Source of the DNA: Candidatus Amarobacillus elongatus
GTDB lineage: Bacteria; Chloroflexota; Dehalococcoidia; Tepidiformales; Tepidiformaceae
DNA length: 64,000 bases
Assembly (NCBI GenBank): GCA_016703545.1
Contig: JADJBX010000011.1
Span: 10,540 to 74,539 of the forward strand
Direction of reading: 5' to 3'
In this document: positions 55,033-63,844 of the stretch, one piece after another
How positions within the stretch are numbered: position 1 is the stretch's first letter
Layout of the letters: each line of letters opens with the position of its first letter
Notes under the pieces: generated by a model
Database searches by the model: none
Told to the model about the DNA's origin: nothing
Seen by the model: the letters and a program-made list of their open reading frames with translations, nothing else
Program-made: the position numbers and the translations under genes

Positions 55033-56205
55033 ATGGATTGGCGTGATACACCCGAACAGGCGGAATGGCGCAAAGAAGTCCGTTCCTTCCTGAAGACTGA
55101 ACTCCCCGACTTCGGCGAACTCGACCGCTACTCGCGCCCCGGCGCCGGTGAGATGAAGGCCGCCTGGGACAAGTGGCGCTCCGCCCTCGCCAGCCGCGGC
55201 TGGATCGCCTCCGCCTGGCCCAAGGAGTACGGCGGCGCCGGCCTCTCCCCCATCGACCAGTTCATCCTCAACGAAGAGTTCGCCGAAGCCCGCGCCCCCC
55301 AGATGGGCGGCATGGGCGTCATGATGCTCGGCCCCACGATCATCACCCACGGCAACGACGACCAGAAAAAGACCCACATCCCCCGCATCCTCGATGGCTC
55401 CGTCCAGTGGTGCCAGGGCTACTCCGAACCCGGCTCCGGGTCCGACCTCGCCTCCCTCCAGACCCGCGCCATCCGCGATGGCGACGACTTCGTCGTCAAC
55501 GGCCAGAAGATCTGGACCTCCGGCGCCCACAACGCCGACTGGTGCTTCATGCTCGCCCGCACCGATCCCGATGCCCCCAAGCATCGCGGCATCACCTACC
55601 TCCTCCTCGACATGAAGTCCCCCGGCATCACCGTCCGGCCGCTGGTCAACATGGCCGACCAGCACCACTTCAACGAGGTGTTCTTCGAGGACGTTCGCGT
55701 CCCCGCCGCCAATGCCGTCGGCGAAGTCAACCGCGGCTGGTACATCGGCACCACCACCCTCGACTTCGAACGCTCCTCCATCGGCAGCGCCGTCGGCCAG
55801 CGCCAGAACGTCGAGCGCAACATCCGGTGGCTGAAGGAGAACAAGGCCTCCATCGCCCCCACCGATTACGACGCCGCCCGCCTCCAGTGGGCCGACCGCT
55901 GGGTCGAAGTGCAGACGGCGACGCTGCTCTCGTACCGCATCATCTCGATGCAGGCCTCGGGCAAGATCCCGAACTCCGAAGCCTCGATCGCCAAGGGCTT
56001 CAACACCGAGCTCACCCAGCGCATCTCCCGCACCGCCCTCAAGATGATGGGCATGATGGGCCAGGTCACCGACCGCAAGGCCCCGATGAAGGGCAACGTC
56101 GCCGTGGGCTACCTCGGCAGCGTGTCCGCCACCATCGCCGGCGGCACCAGCGAAATCCAGCGCAACATCATCGCCACGCGCGGCCTCGGCCTCCCGCGGG
56201 CGTAG
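55033..56205 (+). CDS. Acyl-CoA dehydrogenase
   Basis: 390 residues. Three-domain flavoprotein: N-terminal helices (QAEWRKEVRSFLKTELPDFG), FAD/substrate motif QGYSEPGSGSDLASLQTRAI, NGQKIWTSGAHNADWCFMLA, and C-terminal GGTSEIQRNIIATRGLGLPR. Oxidises an acyl-CoA to the enoyl-CoA; probably FadE/caiA-like. Enoyl-CoA hydratases elsewhere in the window may use its product. ATG 55033; no clear ribosome site. Confidence 0.94.
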   Translation: MDWRDTPEQAEWRKEVRSFLKTELPDFGELDRYSRPGAGEMKAAWDKWRSALASRGWIASAWPKEYGGAGLSPIDQFILNEEFAEARAPQMGGMGVMMLGPTIITHGNDDQKKTHIPRILDGSVQWCQGYSEPGSGSDLASLQTRAIRDGDDFVVNGQKIWTSGAHNADWCFMLARTDPDAPKHRGITYLLLDMKSPGITVRPLVNMADQHHFNEVFFEDVRVPAANAVGEVNRGWYIGTTTLDFERSSIGSAVGQRQNVERNIRWLKENKASIAPTDYDAARLQWADRWVEVQTATLLSYRIISMQASGKIPNSEASIAKGFNTELTQRISRTALKMMGMMGQVTDRKAPMKGNVAVGYLGSVSATIAGGTSEIQRNIIATRGLGLPRA

Positions 56206-56228
56206 TTCGCCACCACCCGCAACGCACG

Positions 56229-56254
56229 AACGCCCCCTCATTCGAGGGGGCGTT
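56229..56254. terminator. Bidirectional terminator between convergent genes
   Basis: Perfect 10-bp inverted repeat (56229-56238 with 56245-56254) between the acyl-CoA dehydrogenase and the convergent ArsR-like gene, followed by CCGTTTG on the plus strand and TTCGTG on the minus. Confidence 0.7.
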
Positions 56255-56293
56255 CCGTTTGCCCGCCCGCCTGACGGCCCCGCGTCACGCGCG

Positions 56294-56965
56294 CTACTCC
56301 GCCACCGCGAACAGCTCCCGCACCGCCCGCTCCCCTTCCGGCGTCACGAACAGCGCGCGCGTGCCCGGAAGCCGTTCGAACCAGCCCCGCTCCATGGCCG
56401 TGCTCGCCAGCGCCGCCCCCAGCGCCCCCGCGAGGTGCGGCCGCCGCTCCGTCCAGTCGATGCACACCCGCGCGAACCCCCGCCGCCGCCGCCGCGCCCC
56501 CTCGTGGTCAATTCCCAGCGACGTGAAGAACGCGGCCCCCCGCGGCGTCAGCTCGAACGCGTCGTCGCCGCGATGCAGGTAGCCGCGCGCCACGCACCCC
56601 TCCGTCATCGCCACGCCCACCTTCCCCGCGAGGTGGTCGTAGCAGGTGCGTGCATGGCGAATGGCCCCCCTGGGCGGCGAACGGCCCGGTTCCCGCGCCA
56701 CCACCAGCAGCGCCTCCAGCGCCGTCGCCACCTCCGCTCCCGTCAGCCGGAAGCGCCGCTCCCGTCCCGCCGCCTCCACCGTCACGAGCCCGAGGCGAAG
56801 GAGCTGCTGCAGGTGTTCGCTCGCGGCCGGCGGCAGAATCCCCGCCGTCACCGCCAGCGACGACGCGCTGTGTGCCTGCCCATCACCCATCGCCAACAGC
56901 ATCGCCGCCCGCGAAGGCTGGCCCATCGCCCCGGCCACGGCCGCCACGGCATCCGCGTCACGCAT
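56294..56965 (-). CDS. ArsR-like winged-helix regulator
   Basis: 223 residues. N-terminal winged helix (about 10-85): AGAMGQPSRAAMLLAMGDGQ, HSASSLAVTAGILPPAASEH, LQQLLRLGLVTVEAAGRERR. The C-terminal domain (90-223) is Arg/His-rich (CYDHLAGKVGVAMTEGCVAR, FARVCIDWTERRPHLAGALG), as in a group of larger ArsR-type regulators. ATG 56965 lies seven bases after TACCAT (leaderless type). Targets unknown. Confidence 0.85.
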   Translation of the reverse strand: MRDADAVAAVAGAMGQPSRAAMLLAMGDGQAHSASSLAVTAGILPPAASEHLQQLLRLGLVTVEAAGRERRFRLTGAEVATALEALLVVAREPGRSPPRGAIRHARTCYDHLAGKVGVAMTEGCVARGYLHRGDDAFELTPRGAAFFTSLGIDHEGARRRRRGFARVCIDWTERRPHLAGALGAALASTAMERGWFERLPGTRALFVTPEGERAVRELFAVAE

Positions 56966-56992
56966 GGCCGCAATGGTAGCAGCCGCCACCCG

Positions 56993-57847
56993 TCATGCTT
57001 CGGCCGGCACCGAACCATCCGGCCCCGGCGCCGCCGCCGGCCGCTTTCGCCACGGGTACCACAGCTGCCGCAGCAGCCCCGTGGGCACCACATCCCCCAG
57101 GATCCCGAACTCCAGCGGCTGCCGGTCTCGCGGGAAGTAGAGCGTGCCGAACACGATATCGAGCCACGGGAACATCCCCGCGAAGTTCCGATCCAGCCCC
57201 TCCAGCTCCGTCGTGTGGTGCCAGCGGTGGTACACCGGGCTCCCGATGACGTACCGGAACCAGCCGAAATCCCACCGCAGGTTCGCGTGCAGCCCAATCG
57301 CGTAGAACGTCAGCAGCGGCACGAACGCCGCCACCAGGCTCGTGTCGTACCCCAGCAGCACAATCGGCGCCGCCTGCAGCACCCGCGTCCCCAGCTCGTT
57401 CACCGGGTGCACCCGCACCGCCGAGAGCCAGTCCAGCTCCACTGAGCTGTGGTGCACCGCGTGGTACCGCCACAGCGTCTCGATCCGGTGGAACCCCCGG
57501 TGCGACCAGTACCCGATGAGGTCGAACAGCACAAGCAATTGCACCGTCTGCAGCCACAACGGCTGGGCTGAAAGCCACGTCTCCCGCGCTTCCAGCCGCT
57601 CCTTCAGCGTCGCGCCATCGCCCCCCGCCGTGACCACGAGCGCGATCGGCACCACCACCAGCAGCACGCCCACGAATGCGATCGGCTGGTTCACCAACGG
57701 GTTCCAGAACCACCACGCGAGGTCCGTCCCCAGCCCCGGCCGCCTTCGCCGCTGCCCGCGGATGGAGGGCCAGCGCGCCTCCAGGACCCCGAACACCACG
57801 GACAGCACGGCGAGCACGGCAACCAGGGCGGCGAGACGGGCGATCAT
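56993..57847 (-). CDS. Fatty acid hydroxylase/sterol desaturase family protein
   Basis: 284 residues, several membrane helices and the His-box pattern of di-iron hydroxylases: GYWSHRGFHRIETLW, YHAVHHSSVELDW, LHANLRWDFGWF and SPVYHRWHHTTELEGLD. Probably hydroxylates a membrane lipid using O2. GAGGGAG precedes ATG 57847. The next gene downstream is the ArsR-like regulator on the same strand. Confidence 0.9.
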   Translation of the reverse strand: MIARLAALVAVLAVLSVVFGVLEARWPSIRGQRRRRPGLGTDLAWWFWNPLVNQPIAFVGVLLVVVPIALVVTAGGDGATLKERLEARETWLSAQPLWLQTVQLLVLFDLIGYWSHRGFHRIETLWRYHAVHHSSVELDWLSAVRVHPVNELGTRVLQAAPIVLLGYDTSLVAAFVPLLTFYAIGLHANLRWDFGWFRYVIGSPVYHRWHHTTELEGLDRNFAGMFPWLDIVFGTLYFPRDRQPLEFGILGDVVPTGLLRQLWYPWRKRPAAAPGPDGSVPAEA

Positions 57848-57960
57848 GGCGCACTCCCTCAATGGGAAGATAGATGCCGATAAGCCTACCCGCTCCCGCC
57901 CGCGCCCCGCAACCCTCCCGCCCATCGCGCGAAATGCACGCAGGCCCCAAGATCGGCGGG

Positions 57961-58722
57961 ATGGACGCCGCCGCCTACCTCGCACGCATCGGCTACGATG
58001 GCGCGCTCGCCCCGACCGCAGCCACCCTTCGCGCGCTGCACCGTGCCCACATGATGGCCGTCCCCTTCGAAAACCTCGATATCTTCGGCGCCCGCCGCCA
58101 CCTCACCCTCGACCCCGAGGCCTTCTTCGCCAAGGTCGTCGGCGAGCGCCGCGGCGGCTTCTGCTACGAACTCAACGGCCTCTTCGCCGAACTCCTCCGC
58201 GCCCTCGGCTTCGAAGTCCACTTCCTCTCCGCGCGCGTCGCCAAGGGCACGAAGGCCGGCCCCGAATTCGACCACATGCTCCTGCTCGTCCCCGTCGAAG
58301 GCGTCCGCTGGATCGCCGATGTCGGCTTCGGCGATTCCTCCCTCGTGCCCCTCGATTTCGACCTCGACGGCCCCCAGGGCGAACCCGCCAGCGCCTTCAA
58401 GCTCGTCCACGATGGCGCCGAGGCCGGCTTCACCTCCATGTACGGCCTCACCGACGCCCAGAAGTGGGTCGAGCGGTACCGCTTCGCCCTCGTGCCGCAC
58501 CCCCTCGCGGATTTCGCCGGCATGTGCGAATACCACCAGGTCTCCCCCGATTCCAAGTTCGTCCAGAACCGGGTCTGCTCCATGCCCACCGCCGCCGGCC
58601 GCATCACCCTCTCGGGCAATCGCCTCACCCTGGTCGAAAACGGCCGCCGGACGGTGCAGCGGCTCGATGAAGCCGCCTTCCTCGGCGCCCTCCGCGAACG
58701 GTTTGGCATCGACCTTTCCTGA
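57961..58722 (+). CDS. nat: Arylamine N-acetyltransferase
   Basis: 253 residues. Catalytic triad C68 (GERRGGFCYELNGLFAELLR), H105 (GPEFDHMLLL) and D120 (WIADVGFGD). The PFENLDI start and the VQNRVCSMPTAAGRITLSGN region are also typical. Transfers acetyl from CoA to arylamines or hydrazines. ATG 57961; a GGCGGG lies just upstream, weak. An upstream in-frame ATG at 57931 is less likely. Confidence 0.94.
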   Translation: MDAAAYLARIGYDGALAPTAATLRALHRAHMMAVPFENLDIFGARRHLTLDPEAFFAKVVGERRGGFCYELNGLFAELLRALGFEVHFLSARVAKGTKAGPEFDHMLLLVPVEGVRWIADVGFGDSSLVPLDFDLDGPQGEPASAFKLVHDGAEAGFTSMYGLTDAQKWVERYRFALVPHPLADFAGMCEYHQVSPDSKFVQNRVCSMPTAAGRITLSGNRLTLVENGRRTVQRLDEAAFLGALRERFGIDLS

Positions 58723-58856
58723 GCGCGGGCGCGCCTTTCCCTTCGCTACTTGACCCATTACAGCCCGCCACCCAAGGTGAGTGAAGGCGTTGCACCCGCA
58801 TATCAGCCGGTGATGCCGCGAGCGCGGAGGATGTCGCGTTGGATGAGGAGGACGGC

Positions 58857-59090
58857 ATGTTCACAGTGGTTGGCACCCTTACCCAGGAAGAGCTGGCCCG
58901 CTGGCGCATGGCCCACGCGCGCCTCAACGCCATCGAAGACAAGCCCGACGCCTACAGCGCCAGCGATATCGAGCAGGCCTACCTCACCCGCTGGAAGCTC
59001 GGCGAGGAGTTCTGCCAGCGTTTCTCCGTCGACGACTCCCGCGATTGGTCCGTCAGCTGCTACACCGGCATCGTCTACTACAAGGGATAG
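58857..59090 (+). CDS. Small hypothetical protein (77 aa)
   Basis: 77 residues with GAGGAGG before the ATG: MFTVVGTLTQEELARWRMAH, ARLNAIEDKPDAYSASDIEQ, AYLTRWKLGEEFCQRFSVDD. Helical, cytoplasmic, not recognised. Between NAT and the PIG-L deacetylase on the same strand. Confidence 0.7.
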   Translation: MFTVVGTLTQEELARWRMAHARLNAIEDKPDAYSASDIEQAYLTRWKLGEEFCQRFSVDDSRDWSVSCYTGIVYYKG

Positions 59091-59174
59091 CCCACGATCC
59101 GTAAGCGGCCCTTCTTGCCGTAGGCGCACCCCCGCCGCACGATCGCCTCGCGCGCTCGCAGCCAGGACCCCCGC

Positions 59175-59873
59175 ATGACCCCCAACCCCGACCGCACCGC
59201 CCTCGTCGTCGCCGCCCACCCGGATGACGGCGATTTCGGCTGCGCCGGCTGGGTCGCACACCACGCCTCCCTCGGCTGGGATATCCACTTCCTCATCTGC
59301 ACCAACGGCGCGAAGGGCACCGAAGACCGCGCGATGACGCGCGAACGGCTCATCGCCCTTCGTCACGAAGAGCAGCGCGAAGCCTGCCGCCGCCTCGGCG
59401 CCCGCGGCGTCGCCTTCCTGGACCACGAAGACAGCGAACTCGTCTACGACCGCGCCCTGCTCGAGCAGATCGTCCGCCACATTCGCACCATCCGCCCCCG
59501 CACCGTCCTCACCCACGACCCCTCGGACATCATCATCCGCGACAGCTTCATCAATCACCCGGACCATCGCGCCGCGGGCGCCGCCACCCTCGACGCCGTC
59601 TACCCCACCGCGCGCGACCACCTGAACTTCCCCGAGCACCTCGCCGCCGGTCTCGAACCCCACAAGGTCCGCGAAGTGCTCCTCTGGAACACCAACCACC
59701 CCAACCACGATTTCGATTACGGCGCGCTCATCGAACAGAAGATCGCCGCCCTCACCGCCCACGCCACCCAGTTCCCGGACCCGGCGGGCTTCGCCGACTT
59801 CTCGCGGGAACGGTGGCGCGGCGAGGACGGCCGCTACCTCGAACGCTTCCGCCGCGTCGAGCTGCAGTTCTAG
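59175..59873 (+). CDS. PIG-L/LmbE-family deacetylase
   Basis: 232 residues. Zinc motif AHPDDGDFG near the N-terminus, GRAMTRERLIALRHEEQREA, and later HPDHRAAGAATLDAVYPTA with NHPNHDFDY. Hydrolyses N-acetyl groups from amino sugars or from N-acetylglucosamine-linked cofactors. The substrate is unknown; mycothiol-type enzymes are one possibility. ATG 59175. Confidence 0.92.
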   Translation: MTPNPDRTALVVAAHPDDGDFGCAGWVAHHASLGWDIHFLICTNGAKGTEDRAMTRERLIALRHEEQREACRRLGARGVAFLDHEDSELVYDRALLEQIVRHIRTIRPRTVLTHDPSDIIIRDSFINHPDHRAAGAATLDAVYPTARDHLNFPEHLAAGLEPHKVREVLLWNTNHPNHDFDYGALIEQKIAALTAHATQFPDPAGFADFSRERWRGEDGRYLERFRRVELQF

Positions 59874-59898
59874 CCCCCGCCGCCGCCCACCTCGAAGG

Positions 59899-60693
59899 TC
59901 AGGAGAAGTTCGGCTCGCGCTTCTCCCGGAACGCCGAAAGCGCCTCCTGGAACTCCGGCGATGCCAGCCGCGTCCGCTGGTTCGTCCATTCGAACTCCAG
60001 CTGCTGCTCCAGCGTCAGCACCGCCGAGCGCTGCAACGCCCGCCGCGTGAGCGTCAGCGCCGAAGGCGCCTGCCGGGCGTACTCGTTCGCCAGCTTCATC
60101 GCCTCGTCCATCAGCGCTTCATGCGGCACCACCCGCGAGACGATCCCCAGCCGCAGCGCCTCCTGCGCATCCACGATCCGCCCCGTGTAGAACAGGTCCG
60201 CCGCCGCTTCCGGCCCCACCAGCCGCGGCAGGAACCACGAAAGCCCGCAGTCCGGGGCCAGCGCCCGCTTGATGAAGATCGTCCCGAAGCGCGCCTGCTC
60301 GCTCGCCACCCGCACATCGAACGCCGTGCAGAGGCCGAAGCCGCCGCCCACCGCCACCCCGTTCACCGCCGCGATCGTCGGCTTGTTGCAGTTGTAGATG
60401 GCCAGCACCGCCCGTCCCACGGCGCCGATGTCGTCCAGCGCCGTCGCCCGCGGGTTCCGCGGCCCGCCGCCCACGCCAACCCCGCCCATGTCCAGCAGGT
60501 CCGCCCCCGCGCACCACGCCCGCCCCTCCCCCGTGACCACGAAGGCGCGCACCGCGTCGTTCGTCGCCCCCTCGATGAACGCCTCCACGACATCCCCGAG
60601 CAGCGTCCCGCCGAGCGAGTTCATCCGCTCCGGGCGGTTCAGGCGAATTACGCGGACCCCGCCGCTCGTCGTTTCGATGATGGTGTCACTCAT
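59899..60693 (-). CDS. Enoyl-CoA hydratase/isomerase family protein
   Basis: 264 residues. IRLNRPERMNSLGGTLLGDV, oxyanion loop GEGRAWCAGADLLDMGGVGV, NGVAVGGGFGLCTAFDVRVA, APDCGLSWFLPRLVGPEAAA, the C-terminal helix with SPEFQEALSAFREKREPNF. A crotonase-family enzyme of beta-oxidation type; the Gly-rich GGVGVGGGPRN insert is unusual. ATG 60693 lies seven bases after TAGAAT (leaderless type). Confidence 0.92.
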   Translation of the reverse strand: MSDTIIETTSGGVRVIRLNRPERMNSLGGTLLGDVVEAFIEGATNDAVRAFVVTGEGRAWCAGADLLDMGGVGVGGGPRNPRATALDDIGAVGRAVLAIYNCNKPTIAAVNGVAVGGGFGLCTAFDVRVASEQARFGTIFIKRALAPDCGLSWFLPRLVGPEAAADLFYTGRIVDAQEALRLGIVSRVVPHEALMDEAMKLANEYARQAPSALTLTRRALQRSAVLTLEQQLEFEWTNQRTRLASPEFQEALSAFREKREPNFS

Positions 60694-60716
60694 GCGCGGG
60701 ATTCTACGCCGGTTCG

Positions 60717-60738
60717 CGGCCGGTGGCCGTTGGCTGCT
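60717..60738. repeat. Short heptamer array
   Basis: Three 7-bp units (GGCCGGT, GGCCGTT, GGCTGCT) in the divergent region upstream of the enoyl-CoA hydratase, related to the larger arrays elsewhere. Weak on its own. Confidence 0.45.
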
Positions 60739-60909
60739 CGCGAACCGTCCGCGCGGATCCGTTCTGCGCCGAGCGCCGGCTTTCGGCACCCCCGGGTGCG
60801 CACGGTGCCCACCGTCTTCCCAATCGCCACCCAACCGGCACCCCGGCTGCTGCCCATTCGAGACGACCGTCTTTACATACCACCCACGGCCCGCCCCCAG
60901 GAGTTCGCC

Positions 60910-61101
60910 ATGTTCGATGACTTCATCTCCGTCGCCAACGCCCGCATGACCGAGCACGAGATCGCCGCGAGCAAGCCGCACGTCGATGCCGCGCCCACTC
61001 TCCTCGCCCGCCTCTGGGCGCACATCTGGCACGAAGACCAGGAGAAGGTGCTCGAAGACAGCTGGCGCCTCGCCGATACCGCGCGCCGCTTCGCCCGCTA
61101 A
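60910..61101 (+). CDS. Small hypothetical protein (63 aa)
   Basis: 63 residues with AGGAG before ATG 60910: MFDDFISVANARMTEHEIAA, SKPHVDAAPTLLARLWAHIW, HEDQEKVLEDSWRLADTARR. Helical, cytoplasmic. Not recognised. Immediately upstream of holB. Confidence 0.65.
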   Translation: MFDDFISVANARMTEHEIAASKPHVDAAPTLLARLWAHIWHEDQEKVLEDSWRLADTARRFAR

Positions 61102-61146
61102 CCCCGCGGCCGCGTCCCCAACCCGCGCGCGCCGTACCATAGCCCC

Positions 61147-62253
61147 ATGACGGCGCTCATCGGCCACCAGGCCATCCTCCGCGATCTGCGCGCGCTCGCC
61201 GCCGGCGCCGATCCGCCGCACGCCATCCTGTTCGCGGGGCCGGAGGGCACGGGGCGCGGCCTGCTCGCCCTCGAATACGCGAAACTGCTGAACTGCGAAC
61301 GCGCCGCGCCCACCGCCGGCGCGTCCCTCTTCGGCGATGCCCTGCCCCCCGCCGATCCCGCCAGCCTCCCCTGCAACGCCTGCCGCCCCTGCCGCCAGAT
61401 CGAAGAAGGCGCCCACCCGGACGTCATCACCGTCAGCCCCGGCGAGGCGCTCTGCCGCCCCCGCCCGGGCGAAACCTCCCACGCCCGCCACCCCAACTCC
61501 CGCGATATCCGCATCTGCCAGGTCCGCGGCATCATCGACCTCGTCTCCCGCTACCCCTTCGAAGCCCGCACCCGCATGGTCATCCTCGATCCCGCCGAGC
61601 GCCTCGGCCGCGATGCCGCCCACACCATCCTCAAGACCCTCGAGGAGCCCCCCGGCCACACCACCTTCGCCCTCATCTCCGCCGCCCCCGAGGCGATGCT
61701 CGAGACCATCATCAGCCGCTGCCGCCGCATCGACGTCCACACCGTCGCCCGCGCCGAGATCGAGGCCGGCCTGCGCGAACGCGGAGTGGCCCCCGATCTC
61801 GCCGCCGAGGCCGCCGCCGCCAGCCGCGGCCGCCCCGGCCGCGCCCTCGCCTTCGCCCGCGAACCAGACCTCATGGCCACCCGCCACCGCCTGCTCGCGC
61901 GCTGCGAAACCATCGCCATCGCCACCGCCGGCGACCGCATCAAGTACGCCGGCGAACTCGGCGAACGGTGGCAGCGCGACCGCGGCAGCGTCCTCAACGA
62001 ACTCGATGTCTGGGAGAGCTTCTGGGAAGCGCGCCTTCGCGCCGCCGCCGGCGTTCGCGGCGAAGGGCCCGCCGCCACCGTCGCGCGCATGGATGTCCTC
62101 GGCGCCACCGCCGCCCTCCGCGCCGTCCAGCGCGCCCGCGACGACCTCCAGGCCCAGGTCATGACGCGCGCCGCAATCGAACTTATGCTCCTGAGCTTTC
62201 CGCGCCGTACACTGAGGGGACCTGTCCAGGAAGATACCGCGGCACATGCGTGA
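61147..62253 (+). CDS. holB: DNA polymerase III delta' subunit
   Basis: 368 residues. Clamp-loader AAA+ subunit: Walker A-like GPEGTGRG (degenerate, as in delta'), zinc knuckle CNACRPC, sensor-type LEEPPGHTTFALISAAPEAM, SRCRRIDVHTV. Holds the clamp loader together. ATG 61147 lies six bases after TACCAT (leaderless type). The stop overlaps the start of the PSP1 gene by eight bases, the classic holB-PSP1 pairing. Confidence 0.93.
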   Translation: MTALIGHQAILRDLRALAAGADPPHAILFAGPEGTGRGLLALEYAKLLNCERAAPTAGASLFGDALPPADPASLPCNACRPCRQIEEGAHPDVITVSPGEALCRPRPGETSHARHPNSRDIRICQVRGIIDLVSRYPFEARTRMVILDPAERLGRDAAHTILKTLEEPPGHTTFALISAAPEAMLETIISRCRRIDVHTVARAEIEAGLRERGVAPDLAAEAAAASRGRPGRALAFAREPDLMATRHRLLARCETIAIATAGDRIKYAGELGERWQRDRGSVLNELDVWESFWEARLRAAAGVRGEGPAATVARMDVLGATAALRAVQRARDDLQAQVMTRAAIELMLLSFPRRTLRGPVQEDTAAHA

Positions 62254-63793
62254 ACCAATGCACGATGTTGCCGGCATCCGCTTCCGGAACGCCGGCAAGA
62301 TCTTTTACTTCGATACCGCTGGCATGCGGCTCGATTCCGGTGAGTACGTGGTCGTCGAGACCAGCCGCGGCCCAGAAATCGGCCGCGTCGTCATCGCCCC
62401 CGGCGAGGTGGTGGTGAATGAACTCAACCGCGACGAGCTCAAGCCCATCCTCCGCCTCGCCACCGAGGCCGATATCCGGCGCATGGACGCCCTCCGCCAG
62501 AGCGCTCGCGAAGCCCTCCTGGAGGCGCGCGCCGTCGCGACGGATGCCGGGTTTCCCGCACACCTCGATAGCGCCGAATTCACCCTCGACGGACGGCGCC
62601 TGACCCTCACCTTCGCCAGCGACGAACGCCTCGACTACCGCGACATGGTCCGCCGCGCGAGCGACCGCCTCGGCGTCAAGGTCGATATGCGCCAGATCGG
62701 CGACCGCGATCGCGCCCGCAACGCCGGCGGCTACGGCATCTGCGGCCGCGAACTCTGCTGCGCCAACTGGCTCAGCACCTTCCCCAGCATCTCCATCCGC
62801 ATGGCCAAGGAACAGGACCTTCCCCTCAACCCCCAGAAAATCAGCGGCCTCTGCGGGCGCCTCCTCTGCTGCCTTTCGTACGAAGAAGAAGGCTACAAGG
62901 AGATGCGCAAGACCCTCCCCAAGCTCGGCCAGCGCTGCAGTACCCCCACCGGCGAAGGCAAGGTCATCGGCCTCAACATCCTCCGCCGCACCGTCACCCT
63001 CTACGTCGAGGGACAGCGCGTCGAAGTTGGCGACCGCGACCTCGGCACCGTCGTCCGCTGGGATACCGCCTCCAAGGCCGGCGACCCGCCCCCGAGCATC
63101 TCCCGCGCCGACGCCATCGCCCAGGGCCTCATCGAAGCCGACGAACGCGACCTCGCCGGGCCGGACGAAGAAGAGGCCGGCTGGGATCGGCGCGAGCCCT
63201 CCGGCCGCGGACGCCTCCCCGGCGGTGGTCCCCGCAAGGAGATCCGCAGCCGCCCCTCGACCCCCGCGCCCAACGCCGCCCAGGGCGCCCCCTCCGAACA
63301 GGCGCCCTCGCCGCAGCGCGGCCGAGGCCGTGGCCCCCGCCCCGAAGGCGCCGGCGCCCCGCGGCCCCAGCAACCGCCACCCCCGCGTGGCGAACGGCGC
63401 GACCAGCGCGACCCCCAGGCCCCGCGCCCACCGCGCGAGCCCCGTCCCGCGCGCGGCCAGGCCCCCGCCGAAGGCGCCGAACCCCGCCCCGCCGCTCCGC
63501 GCGCCCCCCGCCGCGATCGCGGCGGCCCGCCCCCCGGCGCCCCCCCGCAGGGCGGCCCCACCCGTGTCTTCAAGCGCGCCGAAGGAGCCCCCACGCCCGC
63601 CGCCCCCACCGGGCAGCGGCCGCCGGCCCCACGCCGCGAAGGCCCCCCGCGCCCGCCCCGCGCGACCGAGCCGGCCGCTGGCGGTGAAGGCGAAGCCGCT
63701 CCCGGTGGCGCACCCCGCCGCCGCCGTGGCCGCGGTCGCGGAGGCCCCGAAGGCGCCGGCCAGGGCGACAGCGCACCCCCCGCCGCCGAGTAG
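62246..63793 (+). CDS. PSP1/RicT-like protein with a long Arg/Pro/Gly-rich C-terminal extension
   Basis: 515 residues. The first 270 are a typical PSP1/YaaT domain with the conserved Cys of the family (GICGRELCCANWLSTF and GLCGRLLCCLSYEEEG), which in RicT bind Fe-S. Residues 305-515 are a low-complexity extension of Arg, Pro, Gly and Ala with many RG/RGG motifs (RGRGRGPRPEGAGAPRPQQP), expected to be disordered and nucleic-acid binding. Translationally coupled to holB. In Bacillus RicT assists RNase Y; that role is transferable only by family. Confidence 0.9.
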   Translation: MREPMHDVAGIRFRNAGKIFYFDTAGMRLDSGEYVVVETSRGPEIGRVVIAPGEVVVNELNRDELKPILRLATEADIRRMDALRQSAREALLEARAVATDAGFPAHLDSAEFTLDGRRLTLTFASDERLDYRDMVRRASDRLGVKVDMRQIGDRDRARNAGGYGICGRELCCANWLSTFPSISIRMAKEQDLPLNPQKISGLCGRLLCCLSYEEEGYKEMRKTLPKLGQRCSTPTGEGKVIGLNILRRTVTLYVEGQRVEVGDRDLGTVVRWDTASKAGDPPPSISRADAIAQGLIEADERDLAGPDEEEAGWDRREPSGRGRLPGGGPRKEIRSRPSTPAPNAAQGAPSEQAPSPQRGRGRGPRPEGAGAPRPQQPPPPRGERRDQRDPQAPRPPREPRPARGQAPAEGAEPRPAAPRAPRRDRGGPPPGAPPQGGPTRVFKRAEGAPTPAAPTGQRPPAPRREGPPRPPRATEPAAGGEGEAAPGGAPRRRRGRGRGGPEGAGQGDSAPPAAE

Positions 63794-63844
63794 CCCCGCT
63801 TCGCGCGGGGCGCACCCCACCACCACCGCCGGGAGGCTCCCGTC

